From positions 1 to 34,791 of the forward strand of contig JBBSEZ010000043.1 of the NCBI GenBank assembly GCA_038239195.1: a stretch of DNA of 34,791 bases. The letters run 5' to 3'. Position 1 is the stretch's first letter, and each line of letters opens with the position of its first letter. Origin of the DNA: JBBSEZ01 sp038239195. Its GTDB lineage: Bacteria; Planctomycetota; Planctomycetia; Gemmatales; Gemmataceae. Positions 15,857 through 23,315 of this stretch are shown piece after piece. A model generated the notes under the pieces. That model did not search any database. It was not told where the DNA came from and worked only from the letters and a program-made list of their open reading frames with translations. The position numbers were made by a program, and so were the translations under genes.

Positions 15857-16885
15857 ATGGCTCGTCGAACGCCCTACCCTGACTTCCTCGCCTCGGAACT
15901 TCCCCCGTCCGCCAAGAAAAGGGAAGGGTTGATCGCACTCGACCTGTTCGCAGGTTGTGGCGGTTTGGCGTTAGGCTTCGAGGCGGCAGGTTTCTCGACC
16001 GTCGGCTTCGAGCGGGACGAGGATTGCTGCGCGACGTATCGCCAGAACCTCGGTTCGCCCTGCCATCAGCGGGTGCTCCGGCCCGGCCAGGAACTCACCG
16101 AGGGAGCGGCCGTCCTCGTCGGTGGGCCGCCCTGTCAGCCCTTCTCCGTCAACGGGCACCAGAACGGCAATCAGGACGAACGCGATGGCTTCCCGGCCTA
16201 CCTCTCTGCCGTGGAGCGCTACCGCCCCCGGATTGCTGTTTTCGAGAACGTTCGGGGGATGCTTTATCAGAACCGGGCGTACCTCGATGCCATCGTGGAG
16301 AGCCTGGAGGGCCTGGGCTATCAGGTTGCGTGGCAACTCCTCAACGCCGTCGATTATGGCGTTCCCCAGAACCGGGAGCGGCTGTTCGTCGTCGCCCACA
16401 ACGGCACGTTTCACTTCCCCGCGCCAACTCATGGGACGTGCCCCATCGCTGCGGGCGAGGCTTTGGGGGAACTGGCGCACTCCATCCCCGAAGGGGCAAA
16501 GTTCCTCACGCCCAGCATGGACGTCTACGTGGCCCGGTATGAAAAGGCCTCCAAGTGCGTGCGGCCGCGCGATCTGCACCTCGACCGGCCGAGCCGAACA
16601 GTGACCTGCCGGAACCTCAACGGCGCCACGGGGGACATGCTCCGGGTGCGCTTGCCGGACGGTCGGCGGCGGCGCTTGACCGTTCGAGAAGGGGCGCGGC
16701 TTCAGAGCTTCCCCGACTGGTTCACGTTCTGCGGCACGGAGGGCGACCAGTTCAATCAGGTGGGGAACGCCGTCCCACCGTTGCTGGCGAAGGCGATCGC
16801 ACTCGCCGTGCGCTCGTGTCTGAACACGCCCCCCCGAGCGGGGGCCAACTATGCGCGCTCGAAGCAACGCCTCCTTTTCGAGTGA
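15857..16885 (+). CDS. DNA (cytosine-5-)-methyltransferase of a type II R-M system
   Basis: The 342-aa product has the m5C methyltransferase motifs in standard order: I (DLFAGCGGLALGFE, about 29-42), IV (GGPPCQPFS with catalytic C93), VI (ENVRG, about 130), VIII (QNRERLF, about 171) and X (QVGNAVPP, about 301). It transfers methyl from S-adenosylmethionine to cytosine C5 in a target site. The target-recognition region between VIII and IX is only about 75 residues, so specificity cannot be predicted. GGGAGG stands 4-5 bases before the ATG. The adjacent endonuclease gene begins 10 bases after its stop. Proteins of this size and layout protect host DNA from the partner enzyme. Confidence 0.93.
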   Translation: MARRTPYPDFLASELPPSAKKREGLIALDLFAGCGGLALGFEAAGFSTVGFERDEDCCATYRQNLGSPCHQRVLRPGQELTEGAAVLVGGPPCQPFSVNGHQNGNQDERDGFPAYLSAVERYRPRIAVFENVRGMLYQNRAYLDAIVESLEGLGYQVAWQLLNAVDYGVPQNRERLFVVAHNGTFHFPAPTHGTCPIAAGEALGELAHSIPEGAKFLTPSMDVYVARYEKASKCVRPRDLHLDRPSRTVTCRNLNGATGDMLRVRLPDGRRRRLTVREGARLQSFPDWFTFCGTEGDQFNQVGNAVPPLLAKAIALAVRSCLNTPPRAGANYARSKQRLLFE

Positions 16886-16895
16886 GTGCCCCAAG

Positions 16896-17852
16896 ATGGC
16901 CACGAAGTTGCCCCGGTCCAAGCTTGTGGAGGGGAAGGCGATCCTGAAAGCGCTCGGCTTGCCGGCCAAGCAGCAGTCGGACCTTGCTGCGCGCATTCTG
17001 ATGGCGCTGGCGGACGTCGGGCTGAACGGGAAATGGAGCGCGGCCAAGCAACGAGAGATGGGCGTTCATGCGATGATTCAGTTCATCGCCGTCCTCGGCA
17101 AGGAGTATGCGGAAAACAGTCGAGAGACGTTTCGCAAAACCGCCCTGCGGCCACTCGAGCAAGCCCACGTCGTCGCGAAGAACCGCGATGACCCCCGTCG
17201 CGCCACGAACAGCATGCACAACCGATACTGCTTGACGGAGGACGCTCTTCTCGTCGTCCAGGCGTATGGCGCGGCCGACTTCGACGCGAAGGCAAAGGCG
17301 TTTCTCGAGAAGCGAGGCTCCTTGCTCGAGGCCTATCAGGCAGCGCGCGCCAAGCACCACGTTCCGGTGGTCGTCCCCACGGGCCGGACGATCAACTTGT
17401 CGCCCGGTGCGCACAACGAACTTGAGAAGGCGGTCATCGAAGAATTCGCCCCTCGGTTCGCGCCCGGGTCGCGACTTCTCTATCTGGGGGACACGGCGAA
17501 GAAAGACATCTTGCTGGAAAAAGACGCGCTCGAATCTCTCGGTGTCCCCTGCTCGATGCACGACAAGTTCCCGGACGTCGTGCTCCACTTGGAGGAGAAG
17601 GCTTGGCTTTTTCTCGTTGAAGCCGTCACCACGCAGGGCCCGGTGTCGCCCGGGCGCCTCGCCGAACTGAAGGCCCTGCTCAAAGGGTGTCACCTCGTCC
17701 CCGTTTTCGTCACCGCATTCCCCGACTTCAAGACCTTCAAGAAGTACGCCGCAGAAGTCGCCTGGGAAACGGAAGTGTGGATCAAAGAGCTCCCCGACCA
17801 CCTCATCCATTACAACGGGGACAAGTTTCTCGGCCCAACCTCAAAGCCCTGA
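16896..17852 (+). CDS. BsuBI/PstI-family type II restriction endonuclease
   Basis: The 318-aa product matches the BsuBI/PstI endonuclease family. It has an N-terminal helical domain (KLPRSKLVEGKAILKALGLP) and a C-terminal PD-(D/E)XK-like nuclease core with RLLYLGDTAKK, KFPDVVLH (D226), LVEAVTTQGPVSPGRL (E242) and a closing VFVTAF strand. The ATG at 16896 gives the family-typical N-terminus; an earlier ATG at 16851 would overlap the methyltransferase by 35 bases. PstI and BsuBI cut CTGCAG and are protected by adenine methyltransferases. Here the partner is a cytosine-5 enzyme, so the recognition site probably differs or the pairing is mixed. Its sequence looks intact. Confidence 0.85.
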   Translation: MATKLPRSKLVEGKAILKALGLPAKQQSDLAARILMALADVGLNGKWSAAKQREMGVHAMIQFIAVLGKEYAENSRETFRKTALRPLEQAHVVAKNRDDPRRATNSMHNRYCLTEDALLVVQAYGAADFDAKAKAFLEKRGSLLEAYQAARAKHHVPVVVPTGRTINLSPGAHNELEKAVIEEFAPRFAPGSRLLYLGDTAKKDILLEKDALESLGVPCSMHDKFPDVVLHLEEKAWLFLVEAVTTQGPVSPGRLAELKALLKGCHLVPVFVTAFPDFKTFKKYAAEVAWETEVWIKELPDHLIHYNGDKFLGPTSKP

Positions 17853-17970
17853 ACGGGAGAGTTTCGCAAATGAGGCCAGTCGGGGGACGTTCGTGGAAGC
17901 AAGCTCACTCGCGAGGCTGCCCCGGCGTGGCGCGGTCTCCCCGAGGACCGAGTGGACGTCGGCGAACTGA

Positions 17971-18001
17971 TCGACAAGCACCTTGGCGGAGGGAAGAAGG
18001 G
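17971..18001 (+). repeat. Right copy of direct repeat flanking the R-M locus
   Basis: It matches 15591-15621 with 3 differences in 31 positions. The sequence around it can be read as VDVGELIDKHLGGGKKG in one frame (from 17952) without a good start codon, so it may come from the broken end of an older gene. The left copy reads FYKGLGGGKKGG in the same register. Confidence 0.65.
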
Positions 18002-18263
18002 TCGGAGAAAAGCGCCGGCACATCCTGCACGGCCCTCTCAATCCGCTCTCGCGGAGAGGATAACGCAGCTTTGCCATTTTCTCCAGCCCCTCTGTGAGGA
18101 TAGAATGTAGACAGAGGGCGGTGCAGAGAGGCGCGGCCCGCCGATCGCTGAGCCGTTCGGCGAGTCGGGCCTCTCTGGCGAGAGGGGCCCTCTCCTTGTG
18201 AGGCGTGGCCGATGGGGCGACCTGTCGGTCACGCCTTTTTTCGGTCCTCCGCCCGTGGGGACT

Positions 18264-18398
18264 GTCTTGGAGTGCGTCCGATTCATCGGCGCGTTCTTTT
18301 CTTCGCTTTTTCGCCTCTCCCAAGGGGGCGGAACCGCGCCTCTCGGCCGCCTCCCCGAAGACAAAAGAAAGCGCCGATGAATCGCCGCACTCCAAGAC
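18264..18398. repeat. Long inverted repeat (42/43-bp arms)
   Basis: The left arm 18264-18305 begins GTCTTGGAGTGCG and contains GATTCATCGGCGC. The right arm 18356-18398 is its complement with a few mismatches and a short length difference. About 50 bases of GC-rich sequence separate them. The arms are far longer than an ordinary terminator, and the element is about 135 bp. This fits a non-autonomous mobile element or a large extragenic palindrome; no flanking duplication was recognised. Confidence 0.65.
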
Positions 18399-18517
18399 GG
18401 CCCGCGTCGATAGCCTGTCTTGGGGGGCTTGGCGTGCAGTCTCCCTTTTTCGGTTCCTCCTCGCGGTCCCCGCCCTACAACGAACTTGTCGCCCCTCCAT
18501 CCTCCGCCGAACGAACC

Positions 18518-19675
18518 ATGACTCCCATCTACCTGGACTACAACGCCACCACGCCCCTCGCCCCCGCAGTCGTCGAGGCGATGCTTCCCTACCTCCATCA
18601 CCATTTCGGCAACCCATCCAGCACGCACAGCCTCGGCAAGTCCGCGCACGACGCCGTCGAGCAGGCTCGCTCCAAGGTCGCCGCGCTGCTGGGCGCTCAC
18701 CCCGACGAGATCGTCTTCACCGGTGGGGGGACCGAGGCCAGCAACCACGCCCTCAAGGGGGCCGTCTTCACCAAGCTCGGCGGCTGGTTTGGCCGCTGGG
18801 CGCGCGGGGCCCACCTCATCATCAGCGCCATCGAGCACCCCGCCACGGCCCAGCCCGCGGCCTTTCTCGAGCGACTCGGTTGTCGGGTGACGGTGGTGCC
18901 CGTCGATGGCCAGGGGCTCGTCGATCCCGACGCGGTGCGCAAGGCGCTCGACCGCAAGACGACGCTGGTCAGCATCATGCACTCCAACAACGAGGTGGGG
19001 ACGCTCCAGCCGATCGAGGAGATCGCCGCCCTCGCCAGGGCCCGCGGGGCGCTCGTCCACACCGACGCGGCCCAGTCGCTGGGCAAGGTGAGCCTGGACG
19101 TCAACGAGCTGGGCGTCGATCTGCTGACCGTGGCGGGGCACAAGCTCTATGCCCCCAAGGGCATCGGAGCCCTCTACGTGCGCCGCGGGGTGAAGCTGGA
19201 GAGCTTCATCCACGGGGCTGGGCACGAGAGCGGGCGGCGCGCCGGGACCGAGAACGTCCCGCACGTCGTCGGGCTGGGGACGGCCTGCGAGATCGCGCGC
19301 CAGGGGCTGTCCGGGGCAACGCAGCGCTTGCGAGCGTTGCGAGATCGGCTGTGGGCGAGATTGCAGGCGGGGCTGGGCGAGCGCGTCGTACTCAACGGCC
19401 ATCCGGAGAAGCGGCTGCCCAACACGCTCAACGCCAACTTCGTCGGCCACGTCGGTGCGGAGTTGCTGGAGAAGGTGCCGGAGGTGGCGGCCTCCACGGG
19501 GTCGGCGTGCCACGAGGGCAAGGTGACGCAATCGCCGGTGCTGTGCGCCATGCGCGTGCCGCCCGAGATCGGGCGCGGGGCGCTGCGGCTGACGGTGGGG
19601 CGCTTCACGACGGAGGAGGAAGTGGACCGGGCGGCGGAGGCGTTGGTGCGGGCAGCGCAGCAGCATGGCACGTGA
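18518..19675 (+). CDS. Cysteine desulfurase (NifS/IscS family)
   Basis: The 385-aa product is a PLP-dependent class V aminotransferase-fold enzyme. It shows IYLDYNATTP at the N-terminus, H107 in AIEHPA, the PLP-binding Lys209 in TVAGHKLYAPKG, the RAGTEN loop and the catalytic Cys331 in STGSACHEG. It converts cysteine to alanine and passes the sulfur as persulfide for Fe-S cluster or tRNA thiolation. No scaffold (iscU/nifU) or tRNA-thiolation gene adjoins it, so its acceptor is open. The ATG at 18518 gives the family N-terminus; earlier in-frame sequence runs through the inverted repeat and is not protein-like. A specific symbol (iscS or nifS) is not justified. Confidence 0.92.
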   Translation: MTPIYLDYNATTPLAPAVVEAMLPYLHHHFGNPSSTHSLGKSAHDAVEQARSKVAALLGAHPDEIVFTGGGTEASNHALKGAVFTKLGGWFGRWARGAHLIISAIEHPATAQPAAFLERLGCRVTVVPVDGQGLVDPDAVRKALDRKTTLVSIMHSNNEVGTLQPIEEIAALARARGALVHTDAAQSLGKVSLDVNELGVDLLTVAGHKLYAPKGIGALYVRRGVKLESFIHGAGHESGRRAGTENVPHVVGLGTACEIARQGLSGATQRLRALRDRLWARLQAGLGERVVLNGHPEKRLPNTLNANFVGHVGAELLEKVPEVAASTGSACHEGKVTQSPVLCAMRVPPEIGRGALRLTVGRFTTEEEVDRAAEALVRAAQQHGT

Positions 19676-19685
19676 GGGCGCGAGG

Positions 19686-19724
19686 GAGGGGCCCGAGAAG
19701 CGCCGCTCACGGAGTTGGCCCCTC
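19686..19724 (+). terminator. Possible terminator after cysteine desulfurase
   Basis: GAGGGGCC (19686-19693) pairs perfectly with GGCCCCTC (19717-19724), starting 10 bases after the stop codon. The loop is 23 bases and only a short T-rich stretch follows, so termination is uncertain. Confidence 0.35.
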
Positions 19725-19762
19725 TTGGGCGCGAACAGTGATGCACTGCGGAGGGCTGGGGC

Positions 19763-20269
19763 GTGCTGACCCGCAACCACGTACAGGAGCTCCTTTGTCG
19801 ATCGTACATCCAAGCTGTGGCCGCTCGCTGTGGGATGAGCACCAGTGAGCCGAGGCCGGACTATGGGATCGACCTGACGGTCAACGACATTGAAGCGTTC
19901 GCCGGACACCACGCCGAGACAGGCTACAAGCTCGACGTCCAGGCGAAGAGCACCACGCTCTCGCGGGTCAGCAACACCGAGGTTCGCTACGACCTCGAGG
20001 TGGCAGGGTATAATGCTCTCCGTCACCCTGCACCCGGTTGCCCGCGCATTCTCGTGGTGCTCGTCTTGCCGGAGCACGAAGCGGAGTGGCTTGCGCAGAC
20101 GGAAGAGGGCCTGACCGTTCGGCGCTGCGCATACTGGGTTTCTCTGAAAGGACAGGGCCCCACAGCAAATCGCCGGTCTGTGCGCGTAGTGCTCCGGCGA
20201 GCGAACGCCTTTACGGCGTCGGCCCTCCGTGGCATAATGAACGCCATCAAGGCAGGGGAGGAGCTATGA
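19763..20269 (+). CDS. DUF4365-domain protein, possible nuclease fold
   Basis: The 168-aa product begins MLTRNHVQELLCRSYIQAVA and carries the DUF4365 core EPRPDYGIDLTV followed by YKLDVQAKSTT. The D37 and QxK (Q60, K62) arrangement resembles the PD-(D/E)XK nuclease core that DUF4365 is thought to share, but catalysis is not shown. The start is GTG, supported by GGAGGG 7 bases upstream. The stop overlaps the next gene (ATGA), so the two are translated together. DUF4365 proteins occur in variable, defence-rich regions; here the R-M locus lies about 2 kb upstream. A defence role is inference only. Confidence 0.75.
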   Translation: MLTRNHVQELLCRSYIQAVAARCGMSTSEPRPDYGIDLTVNDIEAFAGHHAETGYKLDVQAKSTTLSRVSNTEVRYDLEVAGYNALRHPAPGCPRILVVLVLPEHEAEWLAQTEEGLTVRRCAYWVSLKGQGPTANRRSVRVVLRRANAFTASALRGIMNAIKAGEEL

Positions 20270-20622
20270 ACCCGTGGCGCTGGCTCGATCCGAGAATCGA
20301 CAGCCTCCAGGTCGCCGACCTGCGAGCCTACCTCCAGAGTCGCGGCTGGCAACTCACGCCCAACCCGAGCCCGCATCTTCTGCGCTTCGAGGCCCCCGCG
20401 AATGGCCCCGGCCGACCGCCCTTCCAGATGGTCCCATCCTCCGAACACTTCGCCGACTACCACCAGCGCATCGCCGAGCTCGTGACCGCGTTGAGCGAAC
20501 TGGAGGGCCGCCATCCCGTCGCCGTCCTCGAGGACGTCTTGCACGCCGGGCGCTCGAAGGCGCTGGAGAACGGCGGGAGCCAGGCCGAGGGGGGCCCACG
20601 GCACGCAGGAAGCCCGCGCTGA
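20266..20622 (+). CDS. 118-aa partner of the DUF4365 protein
   Basis: The product starts MNPWRWLDPRIDSLQVADLR. The middle region contains FQMVPSSEHFADYHQRIAEL and an alpha-helical stretch ending AVLEDVLHAG; the last 20 residues are disordered-looking. No membrane segment or known catalytic motif is present. The 4-base overlap and the GGGGAGGAG site before its ATG show coupling to the DUF4365 gene. It could be the inhibitor or cofactor of that protein, by analogy with two-gene toxin-antitoxin or defence modules; this is not proven by sequence. It ends 10 bases from the converging permease gene. Confidence 0.65.
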   Translation: MNPWRWLDPRIDSLQVADLRAYLQSRGWQLTPNPSPHLLRFEAPANGPGRPPFQMVPSSEHFADYHQRIAELVTALSELEGRHPVAVLEDVLHAGRSKALENGGSQAEGGPRHAGSPR

Positions 20623-20632
20623 GGCCCGCCCC

Positions 20633-22465
20633 TCAAAACTCCATCTTCCGCAGTGCCTCTGCCCCCGCGCGCAGCGGCAGCAGCACCCCCGCCGCCCCCA
20701 CCACCAGCCCGGCCGCCGCTCCCAGCAAAACCATCGGCAGCATCAGCGGCGGCGCCCCGTCTTCGGGCTTGTGCATCGCCCGGAAGCCGTGCCACGGCCC
20801 CGCCATGAGTCCCAGCACGACGAGCAGGAACAGCAGCCCGGCCACCAGGTTGAGCGTGCCGCCGAAGCCGACGGCGATCTTGCTCGGGTCGGTCTCGCGG
20901 AAGTTCGGCATGCACGCGCCCAGGCCCACGCTCAGCCCGCTCAGGCCCGCCGCGAGCACGGCCACCGTCAGCAGGTGCAGCACGATCGCGTCCCAGGGCA
21001 TCTCCAGCATCAGGTCGCTGATGAGCATGAGCGACTCGGCGATGAGCAGCCCGCCCGTCGTCGAGAAGGCGAACTTGCCCCACAGCAATTGATCGCGCTG
21101 GAGCGGGAGCAGCCCGAGTATCCAGAACTTGCGGCCCTCGAGGCTCAGGAGCGGGTAGATGAATCGGCCCGTGTAGGTGCAGAGGAGCAGCGCGATGGCG
21201 CACAGATTGAGGGCGCTGATGCCGTTCTGATAGGGCCATTCAATGTCGGTTATGAACAGCCGCCGGATGTTGGTGAAGTACAGGACGAGCAGCCCGCTGA
21301 AGAGCACCACCTGCGCCCACTGCTGGGGGTCGCGGCGGAAAGTGCGGAAGTCCTTGACGATCAAGAGGCGCGTGCCGTGGTGAACGAACGGCAGGCACGT
21401 GTCGAGGAGCCGATCCATCCACAGGCCCCCGTAGCGCCGGCGCAGGTCGCCGCCCGTCGTGAGCCGGTTGAAGCCGCGCCGATACAGTTTCCTCGCCGCG
21501 AAAGTCGTGAGCAGGTAGAGGAGCAAGCCGTTGCTCCACACCAGCGCGAGGTAGTAGCAGGTCTTGCCCAGTTCGCCTTGCCCGGCGGCCTGAAGCCCCT
21601 GGGCGACCCAGCGGCTGGGCATCCACGCGCTCCGCGCGAACGAGAAGCGATTCAGCAGCGTGTTGGCCGCCTCTGCCATCGCCTCCAGCGCCTGGTTGCG
21701 CCCCGGGCGCGCCTCCTGGATGAGGCGGTACACCCACAGGCCCGCCAGGGCGACGAGCGCGGCGAGGACCACGCCCACGACCTCTTTCCGTCGGCGCGGC
21801 ACGAAGTTGACGAGGAGCAAACACAGGAGGGCGCCGAGCGAGCCGGGCAAGAGGACGTAGCCGAGGAAGAAGGGCGGAAGGAAAAGGTAGAAGTACCAGG
21901 GCCCCTCACACGCCAGCCCGTAGGCGATGAGGATGGGCCCGCCGAGGAGAAGGAACGCCCAACTGCTGAAACCGACGGCGCCGTGGAACTTGTAGGCGAA
22001 GACGTGGTCGGCGGCCACGGGCTTGCTGAGCAGGAAGGCCGTCTCCGGGGCGGTGAACAGCGATCCGTACAAGATCAGTCCCGTCGAGAAGACCAGCAGC
22101 ACGCCCAGTGCGAGGAAGAGGAGCGCGATGAGCAGGCCGACGATCTGCCCGTCAATGGGGACGAGCAGGACGTCCTTGAGGGTGCGGAAGCCGAGAAAGC
22201 TGACCGAGAACACGAAGGCCCACACGATGACGCTACACACCAGGACCGTCGCGGGGCGGACGCTCGATTGCCCGAACATCAACCGCCAGGAGTTGCTCTG
22301 AACGCGCAGGCGCAGCCGATGGAAGAGCAGCGCCTGATTGACCGGTACGCGCGGTGACAAGGTGACGGGGTGACAAGGTGACGGGGCGACAAGGTGAGGG
22401 GGTGACAAGGTGACAGGGTGAGGGGGGCCTTCCGCCTCAAGGTTCGTTTCCGCCCGTTCGTTCAT
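20633..22465 (-). CDS. Large ABC-2-type exporter membrane subunit
   Basis: The 610-aa product has about 12 or more hydrophobic segments. Examples are VLVCSVIVWAFVFSVSFLGF near residue 75, IVGLLIALLFLALGVLLVF, and GFGGTLNLVAGLLFLLVVLG near the C-terminus. A cytoplasmic region carries FVHHGTRLLIVKDFRTFRRD. It matches no single well-known transporter but fits the membrane half of an ABC-2 exporter whose ATPase gene lies directly upstream. ATG at 22465 follows GAGAGGG by 9 bases. Unusually, residues about 17-40 (HPVTLSPPHLVAPSPCHPV) are encoded by the 15-mer array at 22352-22427, so the true N-terminus may be extended by repeat sequence. Confidence 0.75.
   Translation of the reverse strand: MNERAETNLEAEGPPHPVTLSPPHLVAPSPCHPVTLSPRVPVNQALLFHRLRLRVQSNSWRLMFGQSSVRPATVLVCSVIVWAFVFSVSFLGFRTLKDVLLVPIDGQIVGLLIALLFLALGVLLVFSTGLILYGSLFTAPETAFLLSKPVAADHVFAYKFHGAVGFSSWAFLLLGGPILIAYGLACEGPWYFYLFLPPFFLGYVLLPGSLGALLCLLLVNFVPRRRKEVVGVVLAALVALAGLWVYRLIQEARPGRNQALEAMAEAANTLLNRFSFARSAWMPSRWVAQGLQAAGQGELGKTCYYLALVWSNGLLLYLLTTFAARKLYRRGFNRLTTGGDLRRRYGGLWMDRLLDTCLPFVHHGTRLLIVKDFRTFRRDPQQWAQVVLFSGLLVLYFTNIRRLFITDIEWPYQNGISALNLCAIALLLCTYTGRFIYPLLSLEGRKFWILGLLPLQRDQLLWGKFAFSTTGGLLIAESLMLISDLMLEMPWDAIVLHLLTVAVLAAGLSGLSVGLGACMPNFRETDPSKIAVGFGGTLNLVAGLLFLLVVLGLMAGPWHGFRAMHKPEDGAPPLMLPMVLLGAAAGLVVGAAGVLLPLRAGAEALRKMEF
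22352..22427. repeat. Tandem 15-mer array, copy set 1
   Basis: Degenerate tandem units close to GGTGACAAGGTGACG repeat about five times on the + strand. The array lies within the 5' part of the permease gene on the other strand and is translated in frame there. The same units in reverse orientation lie at 22478-22546. Confidence 0.8.
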
Positions 22466-22477
22466 GACAGCACGCCC

Positions 22478-22546
22478 TCTCACCCAATCACCTTGTCACC
22501 CGTCACCTTGTCACCCCGTCACCTTGTCACCCCGTCACCTTGTCCT
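22478..22546. repeat. Tandem 15-mer array, copy set 2 (reverse orientation)
   Basis: Units of the type CACCTTGTCACCCCGT repeat about four times, the reverse complement of the array at 22352-22427. With that array it forms an inverted pair able to fold into a large hairpin. Its right part encodes the last residues (DKVTG) and stop of the ABC ATPase on the - strand. Confidence 0.8.
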
Positions 22547-23273
22547 CTTCCGCCGCGCCGCGCGTGAGCGTGAGGAAGACGTGCTCGAGGGAGCCATCCA
22601 CCGCAGCTTGTTGGCGCAGGCCCGCCAGGGTCCCGCAACTGATGAGCCGGCCATGGTTGACGATGGCGATGCGATCGGCGAGCTCTTCGACGACGTCCAG
22701 CGAGTGCGACGACAGGAAGACGGTAGTGCCGCTGTCGGCCTGGCGGCGCAGCAGGTCCTTGAGCTGGCGGACGCTGTGGGGGTCGAGGCCGACGGTCGGC
22801 TCGTCGACGATCAGCACCCGGGGCTCGTGGACCAGGGCCGAGGCGAACACGGTGCGCTGCCGCATGCCGTGCGAGTAGCGCTCGGTGAGCTCGTCGATGA
22901 ACTCGTGGAGGCTGAACAGTTCGATCACCTCGGCGATGCGCGCCCGTCCGTGCTCGGGCGGAAGGCCATACATGTCGGCGATGAACTGGAGGAACTCCCG
23001 GCCAGTGAGTTTCTCGTAAAGGAACGGCTGGTCGGGCACGTAGCTCAGCAGCGGGCGGGCGCGGTCGCCCTCGCGCTGCATGTCGAAGCCGCCGAGCAGC
23101 ACGCGGCCCGAGGTGGGGAAGAGCAGGCCGCACATCATCTTGATGGTGGTCGTCTTGCCGGCGCCGTTGGGGCCGAGGAAGGCGAACAACTCTCCCGCCG
23201 GGACGTCCAGGCTGAGCTCGTGGACCGCGGTCTGGGTGCCGTACCGTTTTGTGACTTTGTCGAGTTGGATCAT
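22527..23273 (-). CDS. ABC transporter ATP-binding protein
   Basis: The 248-aa product has Walker A GPNGAGKTT, Q-loop YVPDQP, signature YSHGMRQR (a variant of LSGGQ usual in ABC-2 exporters), Walker B VLIVDEPTVGLD and switch His in LSSHSLD. It belongs to the ABC-2 type family, as in CcmA or YbhF-like ATPases. It lies 42 bases downstream of the accessory gene and 61 bases before the permease gene, with the repeat arrays at that junction. Together they should form an exporter with unknown substrate. The last residues are encoded by repeat sequence, which shows that the repeat array reaches into the gene. Confidence 0.9.
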   Translation of the reverse strand: MIQLDKVTKRYGTQTAVHELSLDVPAGELFAFLGPNGAGKTTTIKMMCGLLFPTSGRVLLGGFDMQREGDRARPLLSYVPDQPFLYEKLTGREFLQFIADMYGLPPEHGRARIAEVIELFSLHEFIDELTERYSHGMRQRTVFASALVHEPRVLIVDEPTVGLDPHSVRQLKDLLRRQADSGTTVFLSSHSLDVVEELADRIAIVNHGRLISCGTLAGLRQQAAVDGSLEHVFLTLTRGAAEEDKVTG

Positions 23274-23315
23274 GAGAGTAGCAGATCGAGAAGGGGGGGA
23301 AGGCCCGGGCAGGGC

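Larger units (their letters stand above)
17853..18517. other. 665-bp gene-free stretch rich in inverted repeats
   Basis: No convincing gene is present. The stretch contains the right direct repeat (17971-18001), an imperfect inverted repeat (18125-18140 with 18166-18176), the palindrome GAGAGGGGCCCTCTC (18180-18194, sharing its core with the terminator at 8112-8154) and the long inverted repeat at 18264-18398. Open frames here are short and follow the repeats, so they are not called. Confidence 0.6.

Noticed and set aside
18198..18380. Small 60-aa open frame before cysteine desulfurase
   Set aside because: It follows the inverted repeat and has no credible ribosome-binding site or motif.
18038..20077. 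679-aa open frame on the - strand
   Set aside because: It is a shadow of the cysteine desulfurase and the inverted repeat; the + strand enzyme has all its catalytic residues.
22352..22546. CRISPR array
   Set aside because: The units are degenerate 15-mers without unique spacers, in two opposite directions, and no cas gene is near.
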